This document shows positions 8,737-17,986 of a stretch of 33,215 bases of DNA, piece by piece. Numbering within the stretch: position 1 is the stretch's first letter; every line of letters begins with the position of its first letter. The notes under the pieces were generated by a model. That model ran no database searches, was not told the DNA's origin, and worked only from the letters and a program-made list of their open reading frames with translations. Position numbers and translations under genes: made by a program. This DNA is from Microcaldota archaeon (lineage in GTDB: Archaea; Micrarchaeota; Micrarchaeia; Burarchaeales; Fermentimicrarchaeaceae). The stretch lies in contig JAPLWV010000013.1 of NCBI GenBank assembly GCA_026396385.1, positions 1-33,215 on the forward strand, given 5' to 3'.

Positions 8737-9239
8737 ATCCAATGAGGGAAGTGCGCATTGACAAAGTTACTGCAAACATAGGGGTAGGTGAGGGAGGGGA
8801 GAAGCTGCAGAGTTGCTCAACGCTTCTCAACAAGATGAGTGGCAAGAAAGCGGTGAAGACTACGGCCAGGGTGAGAAATCTAGTCTTCAAGATAAAGAAG
8901 GGCGATCCTATAGGGACCAAGGTTACACTAAGAAACAAGGATGCTGAGGAGTTTCTCAAGAAAGCCCTTGATGCAGTTGACAAGAAAATCAGTTCAAGAG
9001 CATTTGACAAGGAGGGAAACTTCTCCTTTGGAATAGAGGAGTACATAGATTTCCCGGGTGTCAAATACGACCCCAAGCTAGGCATAGTTGGCTTTGATGT
9101 ATGCGTAACCCTCAAAAGAAGGGGAGTGAGAGTAACAAAGAAGAGGAGGGGGAAGGCGACACTTGGCAGGAGGCACAGGCTTACAAATGAGGACGGAATT
9201 ACTTTTGCAAAGGAGGTTCTGGGAGTAGAGATTGTGTGA
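8733..9239 (+). CDS. rpl5: Ribosomal protein uL5
   Basis: MREVRIDKVTANIGVGEGGEKLQ...SGKKAVKTTARVRNLVFKIKKGDPIGTKVTLR. Confidence 0.97.
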   Translation: MNPMREVRIDKVTANIGVGEGGEKLQSCSTLLNKMSGKKAVKTTARVRNLVFKIKKGDPIGTKVTLRNKDAEEFLKKALDAVDKKISSRAFDKEGNFSFGIEEYIDFPGVKYDPKLGIVGFDVCVTLKRRGVRVTKKRRGKATLGRRHRLTNEDGITFAKEVLGVEIV

Positions 9240-9248
9240 GTTGGTTAA

Positions 9249-9425
9249 ATGACTAGCAAGAAAGTTTCACCTGAGAAAAGACTCAAGCTGAAGTACAAGG
9301 GCAGAGGTTTGAGGAGATGCAGATTCTGCGGAAATAGCCGCGGACTGATAAGATTGTACAAGCTGTACATATGCAGGAGATGTTTCAGGGAGGTTGGTGA
9401 GAGCATAGGCTTCAGGAAGTTTTAG
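9249..9425 (+). CDS. rps14: Ribosomal protein uS14 (zinc-binding, 58 aa)
   Basis: MTSKKVSPEKRLKLKYKGRGLRRCRFCGNSRGLIRLYKLYICRRCFREVGESIGFRKF, with CxxC and CxxC; missed by the ORF track (<60 aa). Confidence 0.96.
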   Translation: MTSKKVSPEKRLKLKYKGRGLRRCRFCGNSRGLIRLYKLYICRRCFREVGESIGFRKF

Positions 9426-9433
9426 GTGATGAG

Positions 9434-9823
9434 ATGGCAAATGATCCGCTTGCGGATGCGATTAACACGATAAAAACGCATGAGATGCTCGGAAAGTCTT
9501 CATGCACTATAAAGCCGGCATCAAAACTGATAAAGGAAGTGCTGATGATTTTCCAACAGCACAAGTATCTGGATGAGTTTGAGTATATAGACGACGGAAA
9601 GTCGGGCTCATTCAAGGTGCAGTTGAACGGAAGCGTAAACGACTGCATGGTGATAAAGCCTCGTTTTGCAGTAAGAAAGGACGAATGGGCAAAATGGGAG
9701 CAGAGGTACATCCCAAGCCCTGAATTCGGCATGCTGATCGTGTCAACCCCGCAGGGGCTCATGACGAATGCAGATGCCAGGAAGAAGAGAATCGGAGGAA
9801 GACTCATAGCATATGTTTACTAG
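9434..9823 (+). CDS. rps8: Ribosomal protein uS8
   Basis: DPLADAINTIKTHEMLGKSSCTIKPASKLIKEVLMIFQQHKYLDEFEYID...VSTPQGLMTNADARKKRIGGRLIAYVY. Confidence 0.97.
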   Translation: MANDPLADAINTIKTHEMLGKSSCTIKPASKLIKEVLMIFQQHKYLDEFEYIDDGKSGSFKVQLNGSVNDCMVIKPRFAVRKDEWAKWEQRYIPSPEFGMLIVSTPQGLMTNADARKKRIGGRLIAYVY

Positions 9824-9830
9824 TGGTAGC

Positions 9831-10328
9831 ATGATGATCGAAATACCGAAAGATGTGCAGGTTGAGGTGAAGGGCGATACTGTTATAGTTAGCGGAAAGC
9901 TTGAAAAGCTGCAGAGGAGTTTCAAGTCCCTTGGAGTTAAGTTGGAGATAAAGGGTAACCAGCTCGAAATCGGCGGGGGGGAAGGGGGAAAGGTGCTTGA
10001 GGGAACCATAGAGGCACATGTAAAGAACATGTTCAAGGGAGTTACGGAAGGTTTCTCGCACAAGCTTCAGGCAGTGCACTCCCACTTCCCAATGAGTGTT
10101 GAGGTGAAAGGTGACAAAGTGCTCATAAAGAACTTTATAGGGGAGAAGAAGCCAAGAAGTGCGGATATAGTGGGCAAGACAAAGGTTGAAGCGAAAGGCG
10201 TGGACATATTCGTTTCAGGGCCGGACAAGGATGCAGTGGGGCAGACATGCGCCAATATATCTCTGGCCACAGTGATAAAGCAAAAAGACAGCAGAGTTTT
10301 CCAGGATGGAGTATACATGGTTGAGTGA
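9831..10328 (+). CDS. rpl6: Ribosomal protein uL6
   Basis: MMIEIPKDVQVEVKGDTVIVSGKLEKLQRSF...VKNMFKGVTEGFSHKLQAVHSHFPMSVEVKGDKVLIKNFIGEKKPR. Confidence 0.97.
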   Translation: MMIEIPKDVQVEVKGDTVIVSGKLEKLQRSFKSLGVKLEIKGNQLEIGGGEGGKVLEGTIEAHVKNMFKGVTEGFSHKLQAVHSHFPMSVEVKGDKVLIKNFIGEKKPRSADIVGKTKVEAKGVDIFVSGPDKDAVGQTCANISLATVIKQKDSRVFQDGVYMVE

Positions 10329-10333
10329 TTCTT

Positions 10334-10681
10334 ATGGTCGTTGCGAAAAAGAAACACCCGAAATTCTTTAGGCAGAACTACGGGAGAACAGATATGAAGA
10401 GAGTTGCCAAGGGCTGGAAGAGGCCCAGGGGCCACGACAACAAGAAGAGGGCAAAGCACAGCTTTGCGGGCGCTGAGCCGAACATTGGATGGAGGAACGC
10501 CAGCGCTGTGAGAGACCTGCATCCCTCAGGATTTAGCGAGGCTCTTGTGAGAAACCTCAAGGAGCTTGATAGGGTGCAGCCCGGGAAAGCTGTGAGGATA
10601 GCCGCAGGAGTCGGAAGAATGAAGAGGAACATGATCATAGCAAAAGCAAAGGAGCTGAATTTCAAAATTTTGAATGAGTGA
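10334..10681 (+). CDS. rpl32e: Ribosomal protein eL32
   Basis: KKKHPKFFRQNYGRTDMKRVAKGWKRPRGHDNKKRAKHSFAGAEPNIGWRNASAVRDLHPSG. Confidence 0.97.
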   Translation: MVVAKKKHPKFFRQNYGRTDMKRVAKGWKRPRGHDNKKRAKHSFAGAEPNIGWRNASAVRDLHPSGFSEALVRNLKELDRVQPGKAVRIAAGVGRMKRNMIIAKAKELNFKILNE

Positions 10682-10685
10682 TACT

Positions 10686-11132
10686 ATGGGGATATTGACC
10701 GTCAGAAGAATTGCCGCTGAGCTGCTCGGTGTTGGAGAGAGCAGAGTTAAGATAGACCCTAAGAACTCCAGCAAAGCAGATGAGGCGCTGACAAGAGATG
10801 ACGTGCGCTCGCTCATTTCCCAAGGAATAATATATAGTATAAGGAAGACTGGAGTTTCAAGAGGAAGGGGAAGGAGGAAGCACGTCAAGATGAAAGCTGG
10901 CAGGAGAAGGGGTACGGGAAGCAGAAAAGGAAAGCGCTATGCGAGAGTGCCCAGGAAGGAAATCTGGATGAGCCATGTAAGGGCGCAGAGGGCTCTTGCC
11001 AAGAATCTGCTGCTTGAGAAGAAAATTCAGCATGATACTTACAGAAAAGTCTACAGGATGATAAAAGGAGGTGCGTTTAAGAGCAAGGCAAGCCTTCTCT
11101 CGCACCTCAAGGATAACGGACTTATGAAGTGA
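10686..11132 (+). CDS. rpl19e: Ribosomal protein eL19
   Basis: VRRIAAELLGVGESRVKIDP...DVRSLISQGIIYSIRKTGVSRGRGRRKHVKMKAGRRRGTGSRKGKRYAR. Confidence 0.97.
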   Translation: MGILTVRRIAAELLGVGESRVKIDPKNSSKADEALTRDDVRSLISQGIIYSIRKTGVSRGRGRRKHVKMKAGRRRGTGSRKGKRYARVPRKEIWMSHVRAQRALAKNLLLEKKIQHDTYRKVYRMIKGGAFKSKASLLSHLKDNGLMK

Positions 11133-11136
11133 TTCT

Positions 11137-11718
11137 ATGGGAAAAGCAACTGGACCAATGTACACTGTTCCTTTCAAGAGAAGAAGGAGGAACCTCACTA
11201 ATTATAGGAAGAGGTTGGCACTGCTCAAATCAACGAAACCGAGGATGGTTGTGAGAAAGAGTAACAGGAGCATACTGGTGCAATTCGTGAACTACTCTGA
11301 GAAGGGAGATATCACAGTAGCCGCTGCCCACTCTAATGAACTGAAGAAATTCGGGTGGCAGAGCAGGGGCAATACGCCAACGGCTTACCTGACAGCTCTG
11401 CTCGCAGGAAAGAGGGCAAAGGGCAAGAAGATTACAGAATTCGTTCTTGACATCGGGCTTGCGACGCCTTCCAGAGGTGCGTTGGTTTTCTCAGCGGTTA
11501 AGGGTGCCATTGACTCAGGGCTCAAGACGAAATATGAGAAGGAGATGCTTGATGCAGGAAGGATAAGGGGTGAACATATAGCGAAGTATGCGGAGAGCCT
11601 GAAGGGGAAACCAGAGTACGAGAAAATTTTCTCTTCATACCTGAAGGATAAAATTACTCCTGAAAGCATTCCTGAAATTTTTGACAAGGTTAGAGAGGCA
11701 GTTCTTAATAGCGGGTGA
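11137..11718 (+). CDS. rpl18: Ribosomal protein uL18
   Basis: GPMYTVPFKRRRRNLTNYRKRLALLKSTKPRMVVRKSNRSILVQFVNYSEKGD. Confidence 0.97.
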   Translation: MGKATGPMYTVPFKRRRRNLTNYRKRLALLKSTKPRMVVRKSNRSILVQFVNYSEKGDITVAAAHSNELKKFGWQSRGNTPTAYLTALLAGKRAKGKKITEFVLDIGLATPSRGALVFSAVKGAIDSGLKTKYEKEMLDAGRIRGEHIAKYAESLKGKPEYEKIFSSYLKDKITPESIPEIFDKVREAVLNSG

Positions 11719-11724
11719 TAAGAG

Positions 11725-12447
11725 ATGGCTAGGAAGATGAGAGGTAGACGAAGGGAAATAGAAAAGAAGACCTTTAATATTGACGAGTGGAACCCAAAAA
11801 CTGAGATTGGGAGGAGGGTCAAGAACAAGGAGATAACTTCCATAGAGCAGATATTCGAGATGGGGAAGCCCATTGTTGAAGATGAGATTGTTGATGCTCT
11901 ACTCCCAGATCTTAAGGAGGAGGTCCTGAATGTCTCAATGACCCAGAGGATGAGCGAAAACGGCAGGAAGACGCAGTTCAGGGCAATTGCTATAGTTGGA
12001 GATGGTCATGGTCACATAGGAGTTGGGGCTGGCAAGGCAGATGAGGCAAGGCCCTCCATAGAAACCGCGATAAAAGCGGCGAAGAGGAATGTGATAGGCA
12101 TTCCGCTGGGATGCGGTTCCTGGGAGTGCGGTTGCAAGCAGAAGCACACCCTTCCAATAAAGGCTGTTGGAAAGAATGGTGGTGTAATAGTGACCCTCAA
12201 GCCAGCTCCAAGAGGGGTTGGTATAGCTTGTGATGAAATTGTTAGGAAAGTGCTTGGCATGGCAGGGGTGAAGGACAGCTGGGGATTTGCAAGGGGCAGA
12301 ACAAGGAGTGTATATAACACCGCCATGGCGTCATTTGATGCTTTGAACAGTTTGAACAGGATAAAGTTCCATAAGGAGTGGGACACGTTACTGGGAGCTG
12401 AATGCAAGGAGGTTGAAACGGATGTCAAAGAGGATAGCAGTAATTAG
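11725..12447 (+). CDS. rps5: Ribosomal protein uS5
   Basis: QRMSENGRKTQFRAIAIVGDGHGHIGVGAGKADEARPSIETAIKAAKRNVIGIPLGCGSWECGC. Confidence 0.98.
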   Translation: MARKMRGRRREIEKKTFNIDEWNPKTEIGRRVKNKEITSIEQIFEMGKPIVEDEIVDALLPDLKEEVLNVSMTQRMSENGRKTQFRAIAIVGDGHGHIGVGAGKADEARPSIETAIKAAKRNVIGIPLGCGSWECGCKQKHTLPIKAVGKNGGVIVTLKPAPRGVGIACDEIVRKVLGMAGVKDSWGFARGRTRSVYNTAMASFDALNSLNRIKFHKEWDTLLGAECKEVETDVKEDSSN

Positions 12448-12886
12448 AGTAAGAGGGGAAGTAGGAGTAAGGAGAAAAGTGGAGGATATACTGCGAAGGC
12501 TTATGCTCACCAGGGTAAACCACTGCGTTGTGGTAGATGACTCCCCAGAGAGTATGGGTATGGTGAAGAAATGCTCAAGCTATATCACTTGGGGGGAGAT
12601 AACACCAGACACGCTTGCCCTTCTTGTTATGAAGAGGGGAAGGGCGCCTGGCAACAAGAAAATAGGGAGTGAGGAGATTGAGAGTTATGGCTTGGGGTCT
12701 TTTGAGAAGTTTGCTGAGAAACTGTGCAACTTTGAATGCAAGCTGAGCGCTCTTAAATGCCTTAAGCCGGTTTTCAGGCTGCACCCGCCAAGGAAGGGAT
12801 ACAGACACATCAAAAAGCCCTATCCGCAAGGAGCGCTGGGTTACAGGGGAGATAAGATAAACGAGCTTTTGAAGAGGATGGTGTGA
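12422..12886 (+). CDS. rpl30: Ribosomal protein uL30
   Basis: RIAVIRVRGEVGVRRKVEDILRRLMLTRVNHCVVVDDSPESMGMVKKCSSYITWGEI...FRLHPPRKGYRHIKKPYPQGALGYRG. Confidence 0.96.
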   Translation: MSKRIAVIRVRGEVGVRRKVEDILRRLMLTRVNHCVVVDDSPESMGMVKKCSSYITWGEITPDTLALLVMKRGRAPGNKKIGSEEIESYGLGSFEKFAEKLCNFECKLSALKCLKPVFRLHPPRKGYRHIKKPYPQGALGYRGDKINELLKRMV

Positions 12887-13308
12887 TTATGGTGAGAAGG
12901 CACAGGAAGAGGAGCAAGAAGAAATACCTCGGTTCCAGAAGCTGGGGCGCGGGCAACATAAAGCACAGGAGGGGCAAGGGAAGCAAGGGAGGGAAGGGTT
13001 ATGCGGGTTCCAATAAGCAGAAGTGGACCTGGATAGTGAGATACGAACCAGACCATTTTGGCAGACACGGCTTTGTACCGCCACAGAGCAGAGACATTAA
13101 AGAGATAAATCTTTGGGAGATAAACAAAATGATTATTGAGGGGAAATTCAAAAAGGAGGAGTCAGGGAAATTTGCAGTCGAACTACCCGGTTACAAAGTG
13201 CTGGGATGCGGAAAGCTTGAATTCCCTGCGTTCGTAAAAGCAAGCGCATTCTCAAAATCTGCTGTTGGCAAGATAAAAAGTTTTGGCGGTGATGCTAAGG
13301 TAGAGTGA
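12883..13308 (+). CDS. rpl15: Ribosomal protein uL15
   Basis: VRRHRKRSKKKYLGSRSWGAGNIKHRRGKGSKGGKGYAGSNKQKWTWIVRYEPDHFGRHGFVPP. Confidence 0.97.
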   Translation: MIMVRRHRKRSKKKYLGSRSWGAGNIKHRRGKGSKGGKGYAGSNKQKWTWIVRYEPDHFGRHGFVPPQSRDIKEINLWEINKMIIEGKFKKEESGKFAVELPGYKVLGCGKLEFPAFVKASAFSKSAVGKIKSFGGDAKVE

Positions 13309-13312
13309 TGCG

Positions 13313-14761
13313 ATGGCGTTGGAATTCATGAAACCCATTGTCAGTCTACTGCCTGAGATAAGGCACCCTCAGAGAACGCCACCTGTGAGAGAAAAAATAT
13401 ACTGGACTGTCGCTGGCCTTGTAATATTCTTTGTAATGTATAACATCTACCCTGTTGGCAGGTATCCAATCGAAGATCAGTTCGGGTTCCTCCAGATGAT
13501 AACCGCGAGCAAGATAGGCAGCCTCATCACGGCGGGTATAGGGCCTATAGTGCTTGCCTCAATATTCCTGCAACTTTTCATTGGTTCAAAGATAATTGAT
13601 ATGGACCTGACCGACCCTGAGCAGAAGAAGATTTTCCAAGGGACGCAGAAACTACTTGCAGTAATACTTTCATTCTTTGAGTCCGCAATATATGTTTACA
13701 CGAATGCAGTCCCAGCGATGGGAGCAGGGGTTTATGCCGGGAATATATACCCACTTTTTGGCAATCTTTTCTTTACGCAGATGATTGTGACATTCCAGCT
13801 TGCGATGGGTTCCATAATACTTCTCTACCTGGATGAGATAGTTGCAAAGTATGGAATAGGCTCGGGAATAAGTCTGTTCATAGCGGCTGGTGTCTCGCTC
13901 TCAGTAGTGCAGGGTACATTTTCTGTGCTCATTCCAAATGCTATGGCGCAACTTGCGGAGGGAGGAGCGAACTCTGTTCCAATGGCGCTGCTCACCCTAC
14001 TGCCTCTCCTATTCACATTCATTGTTTTCATTATAGTCTCATACGCGGAGGGCATGAGGGTGGAGGTGCCACTTGTTTTTGAGAGGGTGAGAGGCGTCGG
14101 TGGCAGATACCCGATAAAGTTCCTCTACGTTTCAAACATTCCAGTGATTCTTGCTGCAGCCCTCATGATGAACTTCCAGCTCATCGCAAGGGCGATAGGC
14201 AGCAGCACGTTCTACATCGGAGGAACCAACATAGTGAACTTCTTGTCTGTTGTGGACAGCAATGGAAGGCTTGTGGATGGGTTGCTTTACCTCATGACAC
14301 CGAGCTTCCCCAACCCAGTCCTGACGGGTTACCAGACATATTTTGATGTCATACTTCACTCCTCAGCCCAGTTCACGCATATACCAGAGCTGGTCCATGT
14401 ATTTGCATACATAGTATCAATGGTAGTGATGTGCGTCATATTCGGTAGATTTTGGATAGAGACAACTGGCATGTCCGCCAAGGATATAGCTGGACAGCTC
14501 AAGGGTTCTGGACTGCAGGTGCCTGGCTTCAGGAGAGATCCGAGAGTCATTGAGAAGATCCTCGAGAAATATATTCCAATGATAACCATACTCGGCAGCA
14601 TATTCGTAGGCCTTCTCGCGGCATTTGCAGATTTGACAGGAGCGCTTGGAACGGGAACAGGAATACTGCTTACGGTGGGTATATTGCATAATATGTACGA
14701 GACGATGAAGAGGGAGCAGATGTTTGAGCTCTACCCAGCCCTCAAGAATCTCGTGGGGTAA
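13313..14761 (+). CDS. secY: Preprotein translocase subunit SecY
   Basis: 10-TM protein; YPVGRYPIEDQFGFLQMITASKIGSLITAGIGPIVLASIFLQL, YGIGSGISLFIAAGVS, YAEGMRVEVPL...RYPIKFLYVSNIPVIL. Confidence 0.98.
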   Translation: MALEFMKPIVSLLPEIRHPQRTPPVREKIYWTVAGLVIFFVMYNIYPVGRYPIEDQFGFLQMITASKIGSLITAGIGPIVLASIFLQLFIGSKIIDMDLTDPEQKKIFQGTQKLLAVILSFFESAIYVYTNAVPAMGAGVYAGNIYPLFGNLFFTQMIVTFQLAMGSIILLYLDEIVAKYGIGSGISLFIAAGVSLSVVQGTFSVLIPNAMAQLAEGGANSVPMALLTLLPLLFTFIVFIIVSYAEGMRVEVPLVFERVRGVGGRYPIKFLYVSNIPVILAAALMMNFQLIARAIGSSTFYIGGTNIVNFLSVVDSNGRLVDGLLYLMTPSFPNPVLTGYQTYFDVILHSSAQFTHIPELVHVFAYIVSMVVMCVIFGRFWIETTGMSAKDIAGQLKGSGLQVPGFRRDPRVIEKILEKYIPMITILGSIFVGLLAAFADLTGALGTGTGILLTVGILHNMYETMKREQMFELYPALKNLVG

Positions 14762-14769
14762 GTGGTAGG

Positions 14770-15333
14770 ATGATAGTTGTGATGGGACTTCCTGGCGCAG
14801 GAAAAACAACTGTTCTGCAAGGAGCAATTGCAGGTTTTGGGGAGTGGAAAGTCCTCAACTACGGAGATTTGATGTTTGAGATAGCGAAGGGTAGAGGGCT
14901 TGTGAGCCACAGGGATGATATGAGGAAACTCCCGAGCAAAGAGCAGCAGAAAGTTCAGAAGGAGGCTAGCGAGAAACTGGAGAAAGCAAAAGGTAAAGTC
15001 ATACTTGACACGCACTGCTCTATACATAGCCTCACAGGCTATATGCCGGGACTTCCTTTTGAACAGCTTGGAAAGCTTCCTGTTGATTACCTTGTGTTTA
15101 TATCGGCACCTGCTAGGGATATTTTGGGCAGGAGGCAGAGGGACACGACAAGAAAGAGGGATATGGTAACCATTGAAGAGGTAGAGCAGGACATACTCGT
15201 GAATACCGCGTATCTCTGCGCCTATTCCGCATTCAGCGGTGCAATGGCGAGCATAATAATGAATGCCGATGGCAAACTTGATGATGCTGTGAGCAAGCTG
15301 AAGGAGATTATAAAAAAGGTTGGTGAGGAGTGA
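14770..15333 (+). CDS. adkA: Archaeal adenylate kinase
   Basis: P-loop MIVVMGLPGAGKTTVLQGA; ILDTHCSIHSLTGYMPGLP; ARDILGRRQRDTTRKRD; next to secY. Confidence 0.95.
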   Translation: MIVVMGLPGAGKTTVLQGAIAGFGEWKVLNYGDLMFEIAKGRGLVSHRDDMRKLPSKEQQKVQKEASEKLEKAKGKVILDTHCSIHSLTGYMPGLPFEQLGKLPVDYLVFISAPARDILGRRQRDTTRKRDMVTIEEVEQDILVNTAYLCAYSAFSGAMASIIMNADGKLDDAVSKLKEIIKKVGEE

Positions 15334-15845
15334 ACATGGAAGACCCAACTGTTGCTTTCTTTATTATAACCGCGACTGCAATGATTTATTCAGCCCTATC
15401 GCTGTACATAACGCGCACCCTTGGGAACAGGAAGAGGGTTAAGGAAATTCAGGAAGAGATGAACAGGATAAGCACTGGGCTGAAGAAGGCAGACGACAGC
15501 ACGGAAGCCCGGAGGAAGGAGGCGGAGAAGGAGCAGGCGAAGATTCCAAGTCTGATGACTGAGAGCATGATTCTGCAGTTCAAACCCCTGGTAGTAATAC
15601 TGCCGATATTCGCAGTAATAAGCTACCTAGTTAAAACATTTTTCCCGTATTTTCAAATTAAGCTGGGTTTCTCAATCCCAACCTTCCCTTACAATTGGAT
15701 GCTTCTAAGATTTGATCTAGATAGCTTTCCAAACTGGAGGAACGAGTTCGGGACGTTTGGTTGGTTTATTCTCTGCCTTGTATTTTCTGGTATTTTTATT
15801 CAGTTGATCAGTGATGCTTTTGAGAAAAGAAGAAAGAGGAAGTGA
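15330..15845 (+). CDS. DUF106 / EMC3-TMCO1-like (Oxa1/YidC superfamily) membrane protein
   Basis: TM-coiled coil-TM-TM layout, YITRTLGNRKRVKEIQEEMNRISTGLKKA...; conserved position after adk. Confidence 0.88.
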   Translation: MNMEDPTVAFFIITATAMIYSALSLYITRTLGNRKRVKEIQEEMNRISTGLKKADDSTEARRKEAEKEQAKIPSLMTESMILQFKPLVVILPIFAVISYLVKTFFPYFQIKLGFSIPTFPYNWMLLRFDLDSFPNWRNEFGTFGWFILCLVFSGIFIQLISDAFEKRRKRK

Positions 15846-16150
15846 TGTGTATGTTGCCAAGATTTAGGTCAAAATCCGTAAGGAAGATCGATAGGAAAGG
15901 ATTGGGCAAGAAAGCCAAGTTCCGCTATGTGAGAAAAGCAGGAAGAGGAGCTTGCTGCTCAATCTGCGGAGCTGTGCTTGCAGGAGCGAAGAGCTCAAGC
16001 AGGCCAAGCAGAATATTCGGCGGTGCCCTGTGCCCTAAATGTTCATTGTATATAATCAAACTCGCCGGAAAGATAAAGGGCGGGAATATGAAGCTTGAGG
16101 ATGTCGATCTTGGTAGAAGGGAGTTTGTGAGGTGTCTGGTGGGACAATGA
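15842..16150 (+). CDS. rpl34e: Ribosomal protein eL34
   Basis: LPRFRSKSVRKIDRKGLGKKAKFRYVRKAGRGACCSICGAVLAGAKSSSRPSRIFGGALCPKCSLYII. Confidence 0.94.
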   Translation: MMCMLPRFRSKSVRKIDRKGLGKKAKFRYVRKAGRGACCSICGAVLAGAKSSSRPSRIFGGALCPKCSLYIIKLAGKIKGGNMKLEDVDLGRREFVRCLVGQ

Positions 16151-16677
16151 TGATCTGCATCTCCGGCCTGTCCGGATCTGGAAAGAACACCGTTGGCGAG
16201 ATAGTTGCCAAAAAGCTCGGCTTGGCAGAGGTGAAGCTCTCCTTCAAGGACGAGGCGGAGAGGATGAATGTGGACCTCATGAAAGTGCAGAGGGAGGCTA
16301 CGAAGGATGAGAGCTACGATAGGGAGCTGGATAAGGAGATAGTGAGGAGGGCGAAGAAGGGGAACTGCGTGGTCATGACCTGGCTGGGCCCCTGGATAGT
16401 GAAGAATGCGAATCTCCGCGTGTGGCTCAACGTGAGCGAGAAGGAGAGGGCGAAGAGAGTTGCCAAGAGGGATAGGATGACATTCAGAAAGGCTCTCGGG
16501 CATATAAGGAAGAGGGATGAGAACAACAGGAGGAGGTATAAGAGATATTATGGGATTGACATCATGGACCACAGCATATTTGATTTGGAGATAAACTCTG
16601 ATGTTTTCAATCCCCAGCAGATAGCTGGGATAATAATAAAGGCTGCCGAAGCTGAGAGGGCGGCGGGGAAGAGGTGA
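16147..16677 (+). CDS. cmk: Archaeal cytidylate kinase
   Basis: MMICISGLSGSGKNTVGEIVAKKLGL...CVVMTWLGPWIVKNANLRVWLNVSEKERAKRVAKRDRM...RDENNRRRYKRYYGIDIMDHSIFDLEINSD. Confidence 0.95.
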   Translation: MMICISGLSGSGKNTVGEIVAKKLGLAEVKLSFKDEAERMNVDLMKVQREATKDESYDRELDKEIVRRAKKGNCVVMTWLGPWIVKNANLRVWLNVSEKERAKRVAKRDRMTFRKALGHIRKRDENNRRRYKRYYGIDIMDHSIFDLEINSDVFNPQQIAGIIIKAAEAERAAGKR

Positions 16678-16681
16678 GCTT

Positions 16682-16903
16682 ATGGCGATGATTACTGTTG
16701 GTAGTATTTGCATTAAGAATAGAGGCAGGGATGGGGGCAAGAAATGTGTTGTGATGAGCCTTGTTGATGCCAACTACGTTGAGATTTTATGCACCTCCAG
16801 GAAGAAGAGAAGGAAATGCAACATACACCATCTCGAACCCATCGGAGAGAACATAGAGTTGAAGGGAAGCGATGAAGAAATTAGAAAACTCCTAGGAGCC
16901 TGA
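16682..16903 (+). CDS. rpl14e: Ribosomal protein eL14
   Basis: MITVGSICIKNRGRDGGKKCVVMSLVDANYVEILCTSRKKRRKCNIHHLEPIGENIEL. Confidence 0.93.
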   Translation: MAMITVGSICIKNRGRDGGKKCVVMSLVDANYVEILCTSRKKRRKCNIHHLEPIGENIELKGSDEEIRKLLGA

Positions 16904-16907
16904 TGTC

Positions 16908-17861
16908 GTGTCCGAAATACTGACGAAATATGAGTGCGAGACTGATGGGCAGTATGGAAAACGCCCTGAGCAGCGTAGCATAGAGGAGCTCTTGGAGTCC
17001 GGATTTGCGCTTGTTGACAAGCCACAGGGCCCTTCGAGCCATGAGGTTACCTCGTGGGTGAAGAAGATGCTCATGACAAGGAAGGCGGGACACTCGGGAA
17101 CACTGGACCCGAATGTGAGCGGATTGCTCCCAATTGGTCTGAATGGGGCGACCAAGGCTATGGGCTTCATGCTCAAGAGTTCAAAGGAGTATGTGGGGAT
17201 AATAAAGTTCCACTGTAATGTTGGAAAAGAGGAGGTTGAGAAGGTATTCCATAAATTCAGCGGGGAGATTGAGCAGATGCCTCCGGTGAAATCCGCCGTG
17301 AGAAGGGTACTCAGGAAGAGAAAGGTTTATTACCTTGAACCGCTAGAATTTAATGGAAGAGAAGTCCTCTTTAGGGTCGGATGCGAAGCGGGAACCTATA
17401 TAAGGAAGCTCTGCTTTGATATGGGAGAGGAACTAGAATGCGGAGCTAATATGCTCGAACTCAGGAGGACTAGGGTAGGGAACCTTGATGAAATCCACGC
17501 ATCGAAGCTTCAGGACATAAAGGATGCGTACTGGCTGTGGACTGAGAAAGGTGAGGAGAAAGAGATGAGGAGGATTATACTCCCCATCGAGAATGCGCTT
17601 GATATGCACAGGATTTGGCTGCGCGATTCTACTGTTGAATCGATATGTTCAGGTGCAGCCCTAGCAGCTCCCGGAGTTGCAAAGGTTGAGGAAGGGATAG
17701 CTGCGGGGGATAACATTGCGCTCATGAGTCTCAAGGATGAACTCGTGGCAATATCAGTTGCCGACGCGAACTCCCGTGAGATCATTAATATGGAAAAAGG
17801 TGTTGTTGCAAGAACGATAAGGGTAATGATGAGAAAAGGTACATATCCAAAATGCTGGTGA
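16908..17861 (+). CDS. cbf5: tRNA/rRNA pseudouridine synthase Cbf5 (TruB family with PUA domain), GTG start
   Basis: VDKPQGPSSHEVTSWVKKMLMTRKAGHSGTLDPNVSGLLPIGLNGATKAM...MPPVKSAVRRVLRKRKVYYLEPLEFNGREVLFRVGCEAGTYIRKLC. Confidence 0.97.
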   Translation: MSEILTKYECETDGQYGKRPEQRSIEELLESGFALVDKPQGPSSHEVTSWVKKMLMTRKAGHSGTLDPNVSGLLPIGLNGATKAMGFMLKSSKEYVGIIKFHCNVGKEEVEKVFHKFSGEIEQMPPVKSAVRRVLRKRKVYYLEPLEFNGREVLFRVGCEAGTYIRKLCFDMGEELECGANMLELRRTRVGNLDEIHASKLQDIKDAYWLWTEKGEEKEMRRIILPIENALDMHRIWLRDSTVESICSGAALAAPGVAKVEEGIAAGDNIALMSLKDELVAISVADANSREIINMEKGVVARTIRVMMRKGTYPKCW

Positions 17862-17867
17862 TGGGAT

Positions 17868-17967
17868 GCCGGGGTGACGGAATCCGGTCAACGTGTACGC
17901 CTGGAAATAGTATCCCGGAAGCGTATGGCCTTCACGGGCCTTATGGGTTCAAATCCCATCCCCGGCG
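17868..17967 (+). tRNA. tRNA-Ser(GGA) with ~13-nt canonical 37/38 intron
   Basis: Acceptor GCCGGGG/CCCCGGC; stem TACGC/GCGTA; loop CTGGAA-[ATAGTATCCCGGA]-A; T arm ATGGG-TTCAAAT-CCCAT; 87 nt after intron removal; conserved position upstream of S13. Confidence 0.93.
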
Positions 17968-17986
17968 TTTATCAAAGAGTGATTGT

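Noticed and set aside
17852-17986. N-terminal extension of S13 in the ORF track
   Set aside because: The extension is tRNA-Ser(GGA) sequence; ATG 17987 gives a normal S13.
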